Part shown: in pieces, positions 7,445-15,435 of the stretch | How the letters are laid out: each line of letters starts with the position of its first letter | Numbering within the stretch: the first letter of the stretch is position 1 | Assembly (NCBI GenBank): GCA_045538755.1 | Contig: JAZQEC010000029.1 | Span: forward strand, 1-55,519 | Direction of reading: 5' to 3' | DNA: 55,519 nucleotides | DNA from: UBA1738 sp045538755 | Lineage (GTDB): Bacteria > Bacillota > Clostridia > UBA1381 | The notes under the pieces: model-generated | Told to the model about the DNA's origin: nothing | What the model saw: only the letters and a program-made list of their open reading frames with translations | The model's database searches: none | Made by a program: the position numbers and the translations under genes

Positions 7445-7473
7445 ATTATACTATATTTCCTCGAAGTTTTCAA
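7445..7473 (-). promoter_or_regulatory. Promoter of the PAS gene
   Basis: Minus strand: TTGAAA (7473-7468), 17-base spacer, TATAAT (7450-7445). It lies 33 bases ahead of the start codon. Confidence 0.65.
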
Positions 7474-7498
7474 TAACGCCGAAACACTTCATCGGGGC

Positions 7499-7529
7499 TT
7501 CTAACATTTTCTAGCAGAAATGGTTAGAA
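7499..7529. repeat. 31-base imperfect palindrome upstream of the PAS gene
   Basis: Arms of 14 bases begin TTCTAAC and end GTTAGAA around an AGC centre; 12 of 14 positions pair. It lies upstream of the PAS promoter and is not followed by a T-tract on either strand, so it is not an obvious terminator. It may be an operator or a recombination site. Confidence 0.5.
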
Positions 7530-7570
7530 AAGTGAGTAAAAATGGCAACACTAGAAATTCGAGCGCTATA

Positions 7571-7604
7571 AAGGCTTTGAAGGTTTTTAACCCCTCAAAG
7601 CCTT
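7571..7604. repeat. 10-bp inverted repeat in the copA-PAS gap
   Basis: AAGGCTTTGA at 7571-7580 is matched by TCAAAGCCTT at 7595-7604. It lies about 60 bases beyond the copA stop and could help end that transcript, but there is no clear T-tract on the minus strand. Confidence 0.5.
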
Positions 7605-7661
7605 GTTTGGTATGTCAATACATTAATTAATTACTTTATATTAGCTCAATAACTGCTATTT

Positions 7662-7856
7662 TTATTCAATTCCAGCTACTTTATAGCCTGCGTTTTCAAT
7701 TATTTCTTTCACCTTATCATTATCAACGCTGTCCTCAATTACGGCGCATTTTTCCTCTAACCTAACGTCTGCGGAAATTCCGTTTTCTTCAAGCGCTTTT
7801 TTCACACTACCCGCGCAGTGCATACACATCATACCATCAATCAGAACCTTTTTCAT
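7662..7856 (-). CDS. Possible separately translated CopZ-like copper chaperone (internal start in copA)
   Basis: The last 64 codons of copA form a complete HMA copper-chaperone domain with GMMCMHC. The ATG at 7856 (M759 of the long protein) has AAGGAG at 7871-7866, nine bases upstream. This ribosome site is as good as those of independent genes in the window. The domain has the size of CopZ. So the cell may make a free chaperone as well as the fused form. Alternatively the site is a relic of an old copA-copZ operon in which the copA stop codon was lost. Confidence 0.45.
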   Translation of the reverse strand: MKKVLIDGMMCMHCAGSVKKALEENGISADVRLEEKCAVIEDSVDNDKVKEIIENAGYKVAGIE

Positions 7857-10130
7857 TTTAATTTTCTCCTTTATTTTTATATTTTCTTTAGTTTTTAACT
7901 TAACAAATCTTAACCTTAATGCATTACTTACAACGCATACACTTGACAGACTCATCGCAAATGCGCCGAGCATCGGACTTAATTTTAGACCGAAGCTTTT
8001 ATAGAATACACCCGCAGCAATAGGAATTCCTATTGCATTATAGAAAAATGCCCAGAAAAGGTTTTCCTTTATATTTTTAACGACCGCTCTTGAGAGCTTA
8101 ATTGCATTAGGCACCGTGTTTATATCACTGCTCATCAAAACAACATCTGCACTTTCTATTGCTACATCCGTTCCTGTACCAATAGCCATACCGACATCAG
8201 CGGCAATAAGTGCAGGTGAATCATTTATTCCGTCACCAACCATGGCAACACGCCTACCGCTCTTTTTTAGATTTGCAATTTCTTTTTCCTTACCATCTGG
8301 CATAACATTTGCAATTACTGTTTTAATTCCTGCTTTTTTTGCTACTTCATTTGCAACAAGCTCATTATCACCTGTAAGCATAATGGCATCAATACCCATT
8401 TTTTGAAGTTCTGTTACAGCATCACGGCTCGAATCCTTAATCTTATCCGCAATTCCCATACATCCAATTATTTCCGTTTCTTTTGCAAAGAAAATCACAG
8501 TTTTTCCTGAATTGGAAAGGTTTTTGTAAGTTTTTTCATACTCCTCTTTTACATTACATTTTTCCTTGATATATCGATATCCGCCTGCCGTATATGCTTT
8601 TTCGCCTATTTTCCCTGAAACCCCCAGTCCCGTCAGCGCCTCAAATTCTTCAGCATAAGCTTTTTCAACCTGCTTTTTCTCGCAGTATTCACAAACCGCT
8701 TTTGCAAGAGGATGCTCACTTCCGCTTTCAAGTGCATAAGCAATCGGCAGAAGCTCATTCTCATTTCCAAAAACATCTGCAACTTCAGGTCTTCCTTCGG
8801 TTATCGTTCCTGTCTTGTCAAACACAACTGTATTTATACTGTGTGCAGTTTCAAGAGCCTCGCCTGATTTTATGAGTATTCCATGCTCTGCTCCCTTTCC
8901 TGTACCGACCATAACCGCAACAGGAGTCGCAAGTCCAAGTGCACACGGACAGGAAATCACCAAAACACAAATACCAAATGACAAGGCTTCTTCGAATGCC
9001 GCTCCGCTTATTTTCCAAATGACAAATGTCACAAGGGCAATTAGCATCACAACAGGCACGAACACTCCTGCAATTTTATCGGCAAGCTTGGAAATCGGAG
9101 CTTTTTTTGCAGAAGCTTCCTCAATAAGCCGTATAATTTCGTAAAATGCAGTATTTTCACCGACCTTTTCCGCTGTAAAGCGGATATATCCCGACTTATT
9201 CACAGTCGCAGTCGTTACTTTATCGCCAATTTGTTTTTCACTTGGCACACTCTCGCCTGTAAGCATTGACTCATCTACCGAAGTTGTTCCAAAAATAATT
9301 GTTCCGTCAGCCGGAATTGACATTCCCGGTCTTACTGCAACAACATCTCCTACTAAAAGCTCCTCTGCATCAATTTCGACTTCCTCGCCGCTTCTTATGA
9401 CAACAGCCTTTTTAGGCGACAAATTCATAAGTCTGTTAATTGCCTCGCTTGTTCTTCCTTTTGAAAGTGCTTCAAGAAATTTTCCCAAAGTAATCAAAGC
9501 TGGAATCATAGCAGCTGTTTCAAAATAAAGGTCCATATGGTACTTGTGTACAAGCGCCATATCGCCGTTACCAAGACCGTAGCTCATTCGGAAAATCTCA
9601 AATATTCCGTATACAAGAGACGCAGTTGAACCGACGGCAATCAAGCTGTCCATATTCGGCGACCTCATAAACAATGACTTAAATCCGCCTGTAAAAAACC
9701 TTCTGTTTACATACAAAACAGGAAGGCACAAAAGAAACTGTACAAAAGCAAAGGAAACTGCATTTTGTGTACCTTCCAAAAATTTTGGTATCGGCAGAGA
9801 GAACATTGAACCCATTGAAACATACATAAGCGGAATCAAAAATGCAAAAGAAAGTATCAGCCTTTTTAGCATTCCTTTTGTTTCATCTTCGTGAGTTAGA
9901 GTTTTCTCTTCTTTTTTTCTTCCTTTTATTTTAGCGTCATATCCTGTATCACGCACAATTTTTATTATTTTTTCGTTATCTAACAAGGCCTCGTCAAAGT
10001 CGACAGACATTGAATTTGTCAAAAGATTTACCTCTGCAGACAAAATGCCGTTTGTCTTTTGAAGCTTGTTTTGTATTTTAGCAGAGCAGGCTGAACAGGA
10101 CATACCATATACATCAAATTTTTGTTTCAT
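7662..10130 (-). CDS. copA: Copper-exporting P1B-type ATPase with C-terminal CopZ-like domain
   Basis: Protein of 822 residues that pumps Cu(I) out of the cytoplasm using ATP. An N-terminal heavy-metal domain has GMSCSAC (residues 9-15). Eight membrane helices carry the CPC metal site (394-396). The phosphorylation site DKTGT starts at D438, the SEHP nucleotide-domain motif is at 471-474, and GDGIND is at 632-637. Unusually, a second metal-binding domain with GMMCMHC (766-772) is fused to the C-terminus through a lysine-rich linker. The start at 10130 is six bases after GGAGG; an earlier in-frame ATG at 10148 lies upstream of that site. The linker encodes a strong internal ribosome site (see 7662-7856). 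Confidence 0.95.
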   Translation of the reverse strand: MKQKFDVYGMSCSACSAKIQNKLQKTNGILSAEVNLLTNSMSVDFDEALLDNEKIIKIVRDTGYDAKIKGRKKEEKTLTHEDETKGMLKRLILSFAFLIPLMYVSMGSMFSLPIPKFLEGTQNAVSFAFVQFLLCLPVLYVNRRFFTGGFKSLFMRSPNMDSLIAVGSTASLVYGIFEIFRMSYGLGNGDMALVHKYHMDLYFETAAMIPALITLGKFLEALSKGRTSEAINRLMNLSPKKAVVIRSGEEVEIDAEELLVGDVVAVRPGMSIPADGTIIFGTTSVDESMLTGESVPSEKQIGDKVTTATVNKSGYIRFTAEKVGENTAFYEIIRLIEEASAKKAPISKLADKIAGVFVPVVMLIALVTFVIWKISGAAFEEALSFGICVLVISCPCALGLATPVAVMVGTGKGAEHGILIKSGEALETAHSINTVVFDKTGTITEGRPEVADVFGNENELLPIAYALESGSEHPLAKAVCEYCEKKQVEKAYAEEFEALTGLGVSGKIGEKAYTAGGYRYIKEKCNVKEEYEKTYKNLSNSGKTVIFFAKETEIIGCMGIADKIKDSSRDAVTELQKMGIDAIMLTGDNELVANEVAKKAGIKTVIANVMPDGKEKEIANLKKSGRRVAMVGDGINDSPALIAADVGMAIGTGTDVAIESADVVLMSSDINTVPNAIKLSRAVVKNIKENLFWAFFYNAIGIPIAAGVFYKSFGLKLSPMLGAFAMSLSSVCVVSNALRLRFVKLKTKENIKIKEKIKMKKVLIDGMMCMHCAGSVKKALEENGISADVRLEEKCAVIEDSVDNDKVKEIIENAGYKVAGIE

Positions 10131-10162
10131 TTGTTCCTCCAAACGCAATGTTTTTCAGAATA

Positions 10163-10191
10163 ATTATATTACTTTTTCAAAATTTTGTCAA
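10163..10191 (-). promoter_or_regulatory. Consensus promoter of copA
   Basis: Minus strand: TTGACA (10191-10186), 17-base spacer, TATAAT (10168-10163). The -35 box contains the TGA stop codon of the upstream tepA-like gene. No CsoR or CopY type operator was recognised by eye. Confidence 0.8.
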
Positions 10192-10862
10192 TTTGCTTTG
10201 TTATTCTTTTTACTATTTATAAGCTCGTAAAGGGCGTCTAATGCCTCAGAAAGTGTTCCGACTCTGTCAATAAGTCCACACTCCACAGCCTTTTCTCCAA
10301 AAAGCACAGTTCCTACATCATTTGCAATCTGGTCGGTTGTAAGCATCAGGTTTTTATATCCGTCATAACTAATCCCTGAATTTCTCACAATAAAATCAAT
10401 AATCCTATCCTGCATACGTTGCATATACTCGAAAGTCTGCGAAACACCTATAACAACACCGCTTGTACGCATAGGATGGACTGTCATAGTGGCAGAATGT
10501 GCGATAAAAGAAATATCCGCAGAAACTGCAAGCGGAACTCCGATTGAATGACCCCCGCCTAAAACAAGCGATACCTTCGGTTTAGAAAGCCCAGAAATCA
10601 TTTCAGCAATAGCAAGTCCTGCTTCAACATCACCGCCAACAGTATTTAAAAGAATTAATAGTCCGTCAACTTCTTCGTCTTCCTCAAGAGCAACAAGTTG
10701 CGGCATAACGTGCTCATACTTTGTCGTTTTACTCTGCGGCGGAAGTATTGCATGACCTTCAATAGTTCCTATAATATTCAAGCATCTGATGCATCCACGA
10801 GAGTTTTTTGTTGTTATAATATCCGCGGGTTCTCTTTCCTGATTTACTTTATTTTCTTCCAT
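10188..10862 (-). CDS. tepA: TepA-like ClpP-family serine protease
   Basis: Protein of 224 residues of the ClpP/crotonase fold, closest by recollection to Bacillus TepA (YmfB), a cytoplasmic peptidase linked to protein translocation and signal-peptide degradation. GGDVEAGLAIAEMI and the nucleophile region GGGHSIGVPLAVSAD are visible, followed by the TVHPMRTSG strand. The start at 10862 has GGAAGG seven bases upstream; the frame extends further up but without a ribosome site. It stands alone, divergent from the SCP2-like gene. The Ser, His and Asp triad is plausible but only the serine motif is clear by eye. Confidence 0.8.
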   Translation of the reverse strand: MEENKVNQEREPADIITTKNSRGCIRCLNIIGTIEGHAILPPQSKTTKYEHVMPQLVALEEDEEVDGLLILLNTVGGDVEAGLAIAEMISGLSKPKVSLVLGGGHSIGVPLAVSADISFIAHSATMTVHPMRTSGVVIGVSQTFEYMQRMQDRIIDFIVRNSGISYDGYKNLMLTTDQIANDVGTVLFGEKAVECGLIDRVGTLSEALDALYELINSKKNNKAN

Positions 10863-10935
10863 AATTCTACCTTCCTTTATATTTTTTTGTATTATTTGCA
10901 ATTTACAAAAAAATATTATATAATATATGCATAAA

Positions 10936-10967
10936 TACACTTATGCTTGAATATAATTATAAGTGTA
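10936..10967. repeat. 9-bp inverted repeat in the tepA/SCP2 divergent region
   Basis: TACACTTAT (10936-10944) and ATAAGTGTA (10959-10967) flank a 14-base spacer. It sits between the two divergent start codons and is a candidate shared operator. Confidence 0.4.
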
Positions 10968-10997
10968 CTAAATATATGATAGAAAGGTGAAACACAA

Positions 10998-11528
10998 ATG
11001 GATTATTTTAAAGCGTTTGAAACACTAAAGTCAGCTTTGGAAAAGGCAAAAATCCCAGTTCCTTCAGGACATTTCGCAGTTCAGGTTCGCATCAAAGACG
11101 ATGACTGTGCAGGTATTTTCTATATCGAAGCTAGGGACAATCAACTGTATGTTGAGCCATATGATTATTATGATAATGACGTTGATGTTCTTACAACAGT
11201 AAAGGACTTTAAGAGTATTATTGAAGGAAAGCTTGATATTACAAAAGCTGTTGAAAGCGGAAAAATTGTTTTAAGCGGATACACTGATGCATTTATCGAA
11301 TTTGTAAATGCCATTCCGAAAAAAGAAAAAAAGACAACCGCAAAAAAAGCTGTGGCAAAAACACCTGCAGCCAAAAAAGAACCAGCTAAAAAGACTGCTT
11401 CCAAAGCTGCTAAAAAAGAAACGGAGGCAGCAAAAGTGAAGGAAGATACAAAGAAACCGGAAACAAAGGAAACAATCGCAGAGGTTGTTGAAAAGGAAGT
11501 AAAGCCGGCAAAGAAATCAAAAAAGTAA
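10998..11528 (+). CDS. SCP2-like domain protein with lysine/alanine-rich histone H1-like tail
   Basis: Protein of 176 residues. Residues 1-108 look like a sterol-carrier-protein-2 fold: the pattern IIEGKLDITKAVESGKIVLSG matches the GKLxPxxAxxSGKxKIxG stretch of SCP2 domains. Residues 110-176 are almost entirely Lys, Ala, Glu, Thr and Pro with repeats such as TAKKAV and PAKKTA, like the tail of eukaryotic and bacterial histone H1 proteins. SCP2 folds bind lipids or act as bacterial accessory domains; H1-like tails bind DNA or acidic surfaces. The combined role is unknown. AAAGGTG precedes the ATG, and a strong terminator follows the stop. Confidence 0.7.
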   Translation: MDYFKAFETLKSALEKAKIPVPSGHFAVQVRIKDDDCAGIFYIEARDNQLYVEPYDYYDNDVDVLTTVKDFKSIIEGKLDITKAVESGKIVLSGYTDAFIEFVNAIPKKEKKTTAKKAVAKTPAAKKEPAKKTASKAAKKETEAAKVKEDTKKPETKETIAEVVEKEVKPAKKSKK

Positions 11529-11535
11529 ACTTGGT

Positions 11536-11576
11536 AAAAGGGCATACACAGATATAGCTGTGTGTGTCCTTTTTTG
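11536..11576 (+). terminator. Terminator between the SCP2-like gene and yitT
   Basis: AAAGG, then CATACACAG, a six-base loop, CTGTGTGTG, and CCTTTTTTG. The yitT ribosome site starts three bases after the T-run. Confidence 0.8.
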
Positions 11577-11591
11577 TTAGGAGGCTCAATT

Positions 11592-12428
11592 TTGAAGCAG
11601 AAAATAAAATCATGGCTTATAATTTTGACAGGAATTACACTTACTGCCGTTGCATCGGGAGTTTTTTATATTCCAAATGAAATCGTAACAGGAGGCGTTT
11701 CGGGAATTGCAACCATTTTGTACCCTTTAGGTATTCCGCCAGGTGCGGTTTACCTTACTTTAAATCTTGTACTGCTTTTTCTCAGTTACAGAATTTTAGG
11801 CAAAAGCTTTGTTATAAAATCAATTTTTTCTGTAATAGTTTTATCGTGTGAGGTTCAAATATTTTCAATGCTTCCGCCAATAACCGACGATGTTTTTCTT
11901 GCAACCTTATTTGGCAGTGTTCTTTTCGGGCTCGGTGCGGCACTTACCTTTATTGAAAACGCAAACACCGGTGGGACTGACATTATCGGAAGGCTCATTC
12001 AGTCAAAATATTCGTATTTTCCAATCGGTTCGCTTCTTTTGATAGTTGACGGAATTATAATTTTCATATCACTTTTGGTTTTTCGGAATATTGAACTCAC
12101 ACTGTACGGGCTTTTCGGTCTGTTTATTTCAACATTTTCCATTGATTATCTAATAGGCCGCTTAAATGCTTCAAAGCTCGCATTTGTTATAACAGATAAA
12201 GGCGAACAAATTTCAAAAATGATAATTAAAAAAAGTCAACGTGGTGTTACGGTTTTAAATGCGCAAGGCGCATATTCAGGCACAAGAAAAAAGCTCCTTA
12301 TTTGTGCCTTAAAAAATCGGCAGATGCCCGATTTTCATAAAATGATTACTTCGACGGATAAAAGTGCATTTATAATTTTTATTAAATCGGAAAAGATTTT
12401 CGGACTGGGATTTTACGTTTACAAATGA
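11592..12428 (+). CDS. YitT-family membrane protein
   Basis: Protein of 278 residues with about five N-terminal hydrophobic segments and a cytoplasmic C-terminal DUF2179-type domain (about residues 200-278). The YitT signature VPNEIVTGGVSGIA-like stretch is present as IPNEIVTGGVSGIA, and NTGGTDIIGRL follows around residue 125. The family is widespread in Firmicutes; its substrate is not settled. The start is TTG at 11592: AGGAGG lies seven bases upstream at 11579-11584, whereas an upstream GTG at 11562 lies inside the terminator hairpin of the preceding gene. A terminator follows at 12428-12460. Confidence 0.85.
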   Translation: MKQKIKSWLIILTGITLTAVASGVFYIPNEIVTGGVSGIATILYPLGIPPGAVYLTLNLVLLFLSYRILGKSFVIKSIFSVIVLSCEVQIFSMLPPITDDVFLATLFGSVLFGLGAALTFIENANTGGTDIIGRLIQSKYSYFPIGSLLLIVDGIIIFISLLVFRNIELTLYGLFGLFISTFSIDYLIGRLNASKLAFVITDKGEQISKMIIKKSQRGVTVLNAQGAYSGTRKKLLICALKNRQMPDFHKMITSTDKSAFIIFIKSEKIFGLGFYVYK

Positions 12429-12460
12429 AAAATGCCACTGCCAAAAGCAAGGGCATTTTT
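12428..12460 (+). terminator. Terminator after yitT
   Basis: AAAAATGCC and GGCATTTTT form a nine-base-pair stem that begins at the stop codon and ends in a T-run. Confidence 0.75.
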
Positions 12461-12520
12461 CACAGTTTTATATAATTCTTATTCTGTATAATTATTTTAT
12501 AAAAGTAAAATATAACCCTA

Positions 12521-12558
12521 AAATAACAAGGAACGAGTCTACTCGTTCCTTGTTATTT
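12521..12558 (-). terminator. Terminator after potD (17-bp perfect stem)
   Basis: Arms at 12521-12537 and 12542-12558 are perfect complements around a four-base loop. AT-rich ends give T-tracts on both strands, so it can also back up yitT termination from the other side. Confidence 0.8.
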
Positions 12559-12564
12559 CATTTA

Positions 12565-13824
12565 CTAAAAAATATCCTTTTTATTTTTAATGTACCGTTT
12601 TATCAGTATTCCGATAGAAAGTGCCACGCAGGCAAGCAAAAACAGCGGAACAATCCATTTATTTTTCTCATTTTCCTGAGTCGACTTCATATCTGTCCAT
12701 AAATCCTGCATTTCTTTGTTTGCCGTATCGGAAAGGTTTGCAAAAACTGTGGTATTTTCCTCGATATATTCATCGGGTAAATAGGAAATACCATCATTTT
12801 TAACCTCATCGTCAAGCATTTCAAATGCAGGCTGATTTGGTGTTGAATAGCCGATATAAGAAGTCGTTGCATACGCAATATCGGCTTCACACATAAAGTT
12901 AATATACATTTCCGCCGCTTCTTTTTGCGTCGCGCAGTAAGGAATACACATAGCATCGATAAAAAGGTTTGTACCACTTTTTGGAACGGCAAAGTCCAAA
13001 TGGTCATACTCGTCCATCAAAGTTACCGCATCGCCTGCATAGTAAGGTGCTAAAACAGCCTCGCCTGCACCCATTTTATCAAATATTTCGTCCATTACAT
13101 AAGACTGCACAAGTTTTTTCTGTTCCTTTAATTTTTCTGCTGCTGCCTTTAGCTCATCAGAATTTTCAGTATTCATAGAATATCCGAGCAGGGATTGAGC
13201 TATTGCAAAGGCATCTCGTGGGTTATCAAACATCAAAATACTGTCCTTATACTTTTCGTCCCATAGAATGTCCCAGTCAATCTCCTCACGAGGAATATCA
13301 ATAGCAGTATTATCATAGATTATTCCCACAGTTCCCCAGGTATATGGAACAGAGTATTCATCATACGGGTCATAATTTTGACCTTTGAACTTATCCATTA
13401 TATTTACAAAGTTCGGGATATTTGAATAGTCAAGCTTTTTGAGCATTCCCTCTTTTATCATTCTTGCAATCATATAATCGGACGGAATTATTATGTCATA
13501 ATTTGAACCGCCGCCTTTTAATTTGGCATAGAGTTCTTCATTCGTTGCATAAGTTGAATAATTCACCTTTATTCCCGTAAGCTCGGTAAATTCTGCATTT
13601 ACATCTAAAAGTCCGTCCGAACCGTCCGAAATGTATTCGCCCCAGTTATAGACGTTTATAGAAATTCCGTTATCCTTAAACCGCTCATAATACGCAGCAT
13701 CCGAAACGGTAAGAGTCTGCGGTTCTTCCCCTTCAATGCCCTCATCTATATGCTGATAATGGCAGGATGAAGACATTAACAAAAGAAGAGGCACTACCAT
13801 AAGAGAAAGTATCTTTTTCATCAT
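12565..13824 (-). CDS. potD: Spermidine/putrescine ABC transporter substrate-binding protein
   Basis: Extracellular binding protein of 419 residues. A signal peptide ends in a lipobox-like SSSC, then comes the PotD-type start ISINVYNWGEYIS and later DIIIPSDYMIARMI and VPYTWGTVGI. It captures polyamines for PotABC. Unusually it also has a C-terminal hydrophobic helix (about residues 393-411, WIVPLFLLACVALSIGIL) followed by a basic tail, so it may be anchored at both ends. The ATG overlaps the potC stop and AGGAGG lies seven bases upstream. Last gene of the pot operon. Confidence 0.9.
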   Translation of the reverse strand: MMKKILSLMVVPLLLLMSSSCHYQHIDEGIEGEEPQTLTVSDAAYYERFKDNGISINVYNWGEYISDGSDGLLDVNAEFTELTGIKVNYSTYATNEELYAKLKGGGSNYDIIIPSDYMIARMIKEGMLKKLDYSNIPNFVNIMDKFKGQNYDPYDEYSVPYTWGTVGIIYDNTAIDIPREEIDWDILWDEKYKDSILMFDNPRDAFAIAQSLLGYSMNTENSDELKAAAEKLKEQKKLVQSYVMDEIFDKMGAGEAVLAPYYAGDAVTLMDEYDHLDFAVPKSGTNLFIDAMCIPYCATQKEAAEMYINFMCEADIAYATTSYIGYSTPNQPAFEMLDDEVKNDGISYLPDEYIEENTTVFANLSDTANKEMQDLWTDMKSTQENEKNKWIVPLFLLACVALSIGILIKRYIKNKKDIF

Positions 13825-14612
13825 CTAACTTCCTCCTTGATGCTTTTATTTTCAATTATATTCTTTGCAATCAGTACAATTACAACTACAAGGAATATTA
13901 TCGTCGAAAGCGCATTGATTTCAGGACTTACTTTGCGTCTTGTCATTGAATAAATCGTAATAGGCAAGGTTTGAGATGTAGCACCTGACGTAAAATAGCT
14001 GATGATAAAGTCGTCAAGCGAAAAGGTGAAGCTCATCAAAAATCCCGACACAATTCCCGGCATAATTTCAGGCAGTACCACCTTAAAAAATGACTGAAAC
14101 GGATTGCAGCCCAAGTCCTGTGCCGCCTCATAAAGATTTGGATTCATCTGCCTAAATTTCGGCATTACGTTCAGTATCACATACGGCACATCAAATGTTA
14201 TGTGCGCAATCAAAAGCGTTCCAAAGCCAAAATTAAAGTTCATTCTTGCTGCAAAAAATACGAAAAGAAGCATCATCGATACACCTGTTACAATTTCAGG
14301 ATTGATGATAGGAAGGTTATTTATATTCATAACCACAGCTTTCGGACCTTTTTTCATATTATTAATACCTATCGCAGCTGCTGTTCCTAAAAGTGTTGAA
14401 GCCAACGCTGCAAGTACCGAAATTATAAGTGTATTTCTAAGAGAGGTAAGTATTAGTTCGTTTTTAAACAGTCGTATATACCAATCAAATGTAAACCCTT
14501 CAAAAACAGTTCTGCTTTTTGTAGTATTAAACGAAAAAACAATTAGTACAAATATAGGCACATACAAAAACATTAAAAGAAGTGCCATATAAATTTTAGA
14601 AATCTTTTTCAT
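13821..14612 (-). CDS. potC: Spermidine/putrescine ABC transporter permease
   Basis: Membrane permease of 263 residues with six hydrophobic segments. The ABC permease EAA loop is visible as EAAQDLGCNPFQSFFKVVLPEIMPGI. The start at 14612 has GGAGGG seven bases upstream; the frame extends 15 codons further without support. The stop overlaps potD. It pairs with PotB to form the membrane channel. Confidence 0.9.
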   Translation of the reverse strand: MKKISKIYMALLLMFLYVPIFVLIVFSFNTTKSRTVFEGFTFDWYIRLFKNELILTSLRNTLIISVLAALASTLLGTAAAIGINNMKKGPKAVVMNINNLPIINPEIVTGVSMMLLFVFFAARMNFNFGFGTLLIAHITFDVPYVILNVMPKFRQMNPNLYEAAQDLGCNPFQSFFKVVLPEIMPGIVSGFLMSFTFSLDDFIISYFTSGATSQTLPITIYSMTRRKVSPEINALSTIIFLVVVIVLIAKNIIENKSIKEEVR

Positions 14613-14622
14613 ACGCACCCTC

Positions 14623-15435
14623 CTATATAAGAACTCTGTCTTCGTCATCGCTGTCAAACTGGTTCATTATAGTCATAATTAAAAGTACAATAACCATCAA
14701 AACAAGCGAAATTCCTGCTCCTAAATTCGGATTATAGGAGTTTCCTAAGAACTGCATTTCAATAAGGTCGCCGATTAGCAGGTTACTTCCGCCACCCAGC
14801 ATTCTGGAAATTATAAACGTACTGATTGCCGGCACGAAAACCATTGTAATTCCCGATGTTACACCAGGAAGCGAAAGCGGAAATACTACTTTAAAGAGTA
14901 CCTTTTTACTATTACAGCCCAAATCCGAAGCTGCCTCTAAAAGACTTTTATCAATCTTAACCATAACTGAATAAAGCGGCAAAATCATATATGGGAGATA
15001 GTTGTATACCATTCCCAGAACAACCGCACCTTGAGTATTCAGCATTTTATAAGGTCCAAGTCCGATATAGCCCAAAACAGTATTAATAATACCATTATTT
15101 CCAAGAAGGGTCATCCATGCATAAGTTCTTAAAAGAAAGTTCATCCACATCGGAAGCATTACAATCATCAGCATTGTACTTTGATGACGCTTATTCATTG
15201 TGGACAAAATAAATGCAACAGGATATGCGATTACAAGACAAATAACCGTTGCAATCGCTGCAAGCCAGATTGAACGGATAAAAATATCTGTGTACTGTGC
15301 CACATCTGCAATATAATCAAGAGTAAAATTACCGTTTCCGTCGGTAAAAGCAAAGTATGCAACCATAGCAAGAGGCACAACAATAAACACCGCCATCCAC
15401 ACAAGATACGGTGCAGAAATCAAAGTTTTCTTCAT
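14623..15435 (-). CDS. potB: Spermidine/putrescine ABC transporter permease
   Basis: Membrane permease of 270 residues with six hydrophobic segments and the EAA loop EAASDLGCNSKKVLFKVVFP. Its ATG overlaps the potA stop (ATGA), giving translational coupling. PotC begins 11 bases after its stop. Confidence 0.9.
   Translation of the reverse strand: MKKTLISAPYLVWMAVFIVVPLAMVAYFAFTDGNGNFTLDYIADVAQYTDIFIRSIWLAAIATVICLVIAYPVAFILSTMNKRHQSTMLMIVMLPMWMNFLLRTYAWMTLLGNNGIINTVLGYIGLGPYKMLNTQGAVVLGMVYNYLPYMILPLYSVMVKIDKSLLEAASDLGCNSKKVLFKVVFPLSLPGVTSGITMVFVPAISTFIISRMLGGGSNLLIGDLIEMQFLGNSYNPNLGAGISLVLMVIVLLIMTIMNQFDSDDEDRVLI

Noticed and set aside
7571..7604. Inverted repeat as a certain copA terminator
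   Set aside because: There is no T-run after the stem on the minus strand, so it was listed as a repeat only.
12521..12558. Inverted repeat as an insertion-sequence end
   Set aside because: It is a single perfect hairpin next to a stop codon with T-tracts, which fits a terminator; no transposase or target duplication is visible.
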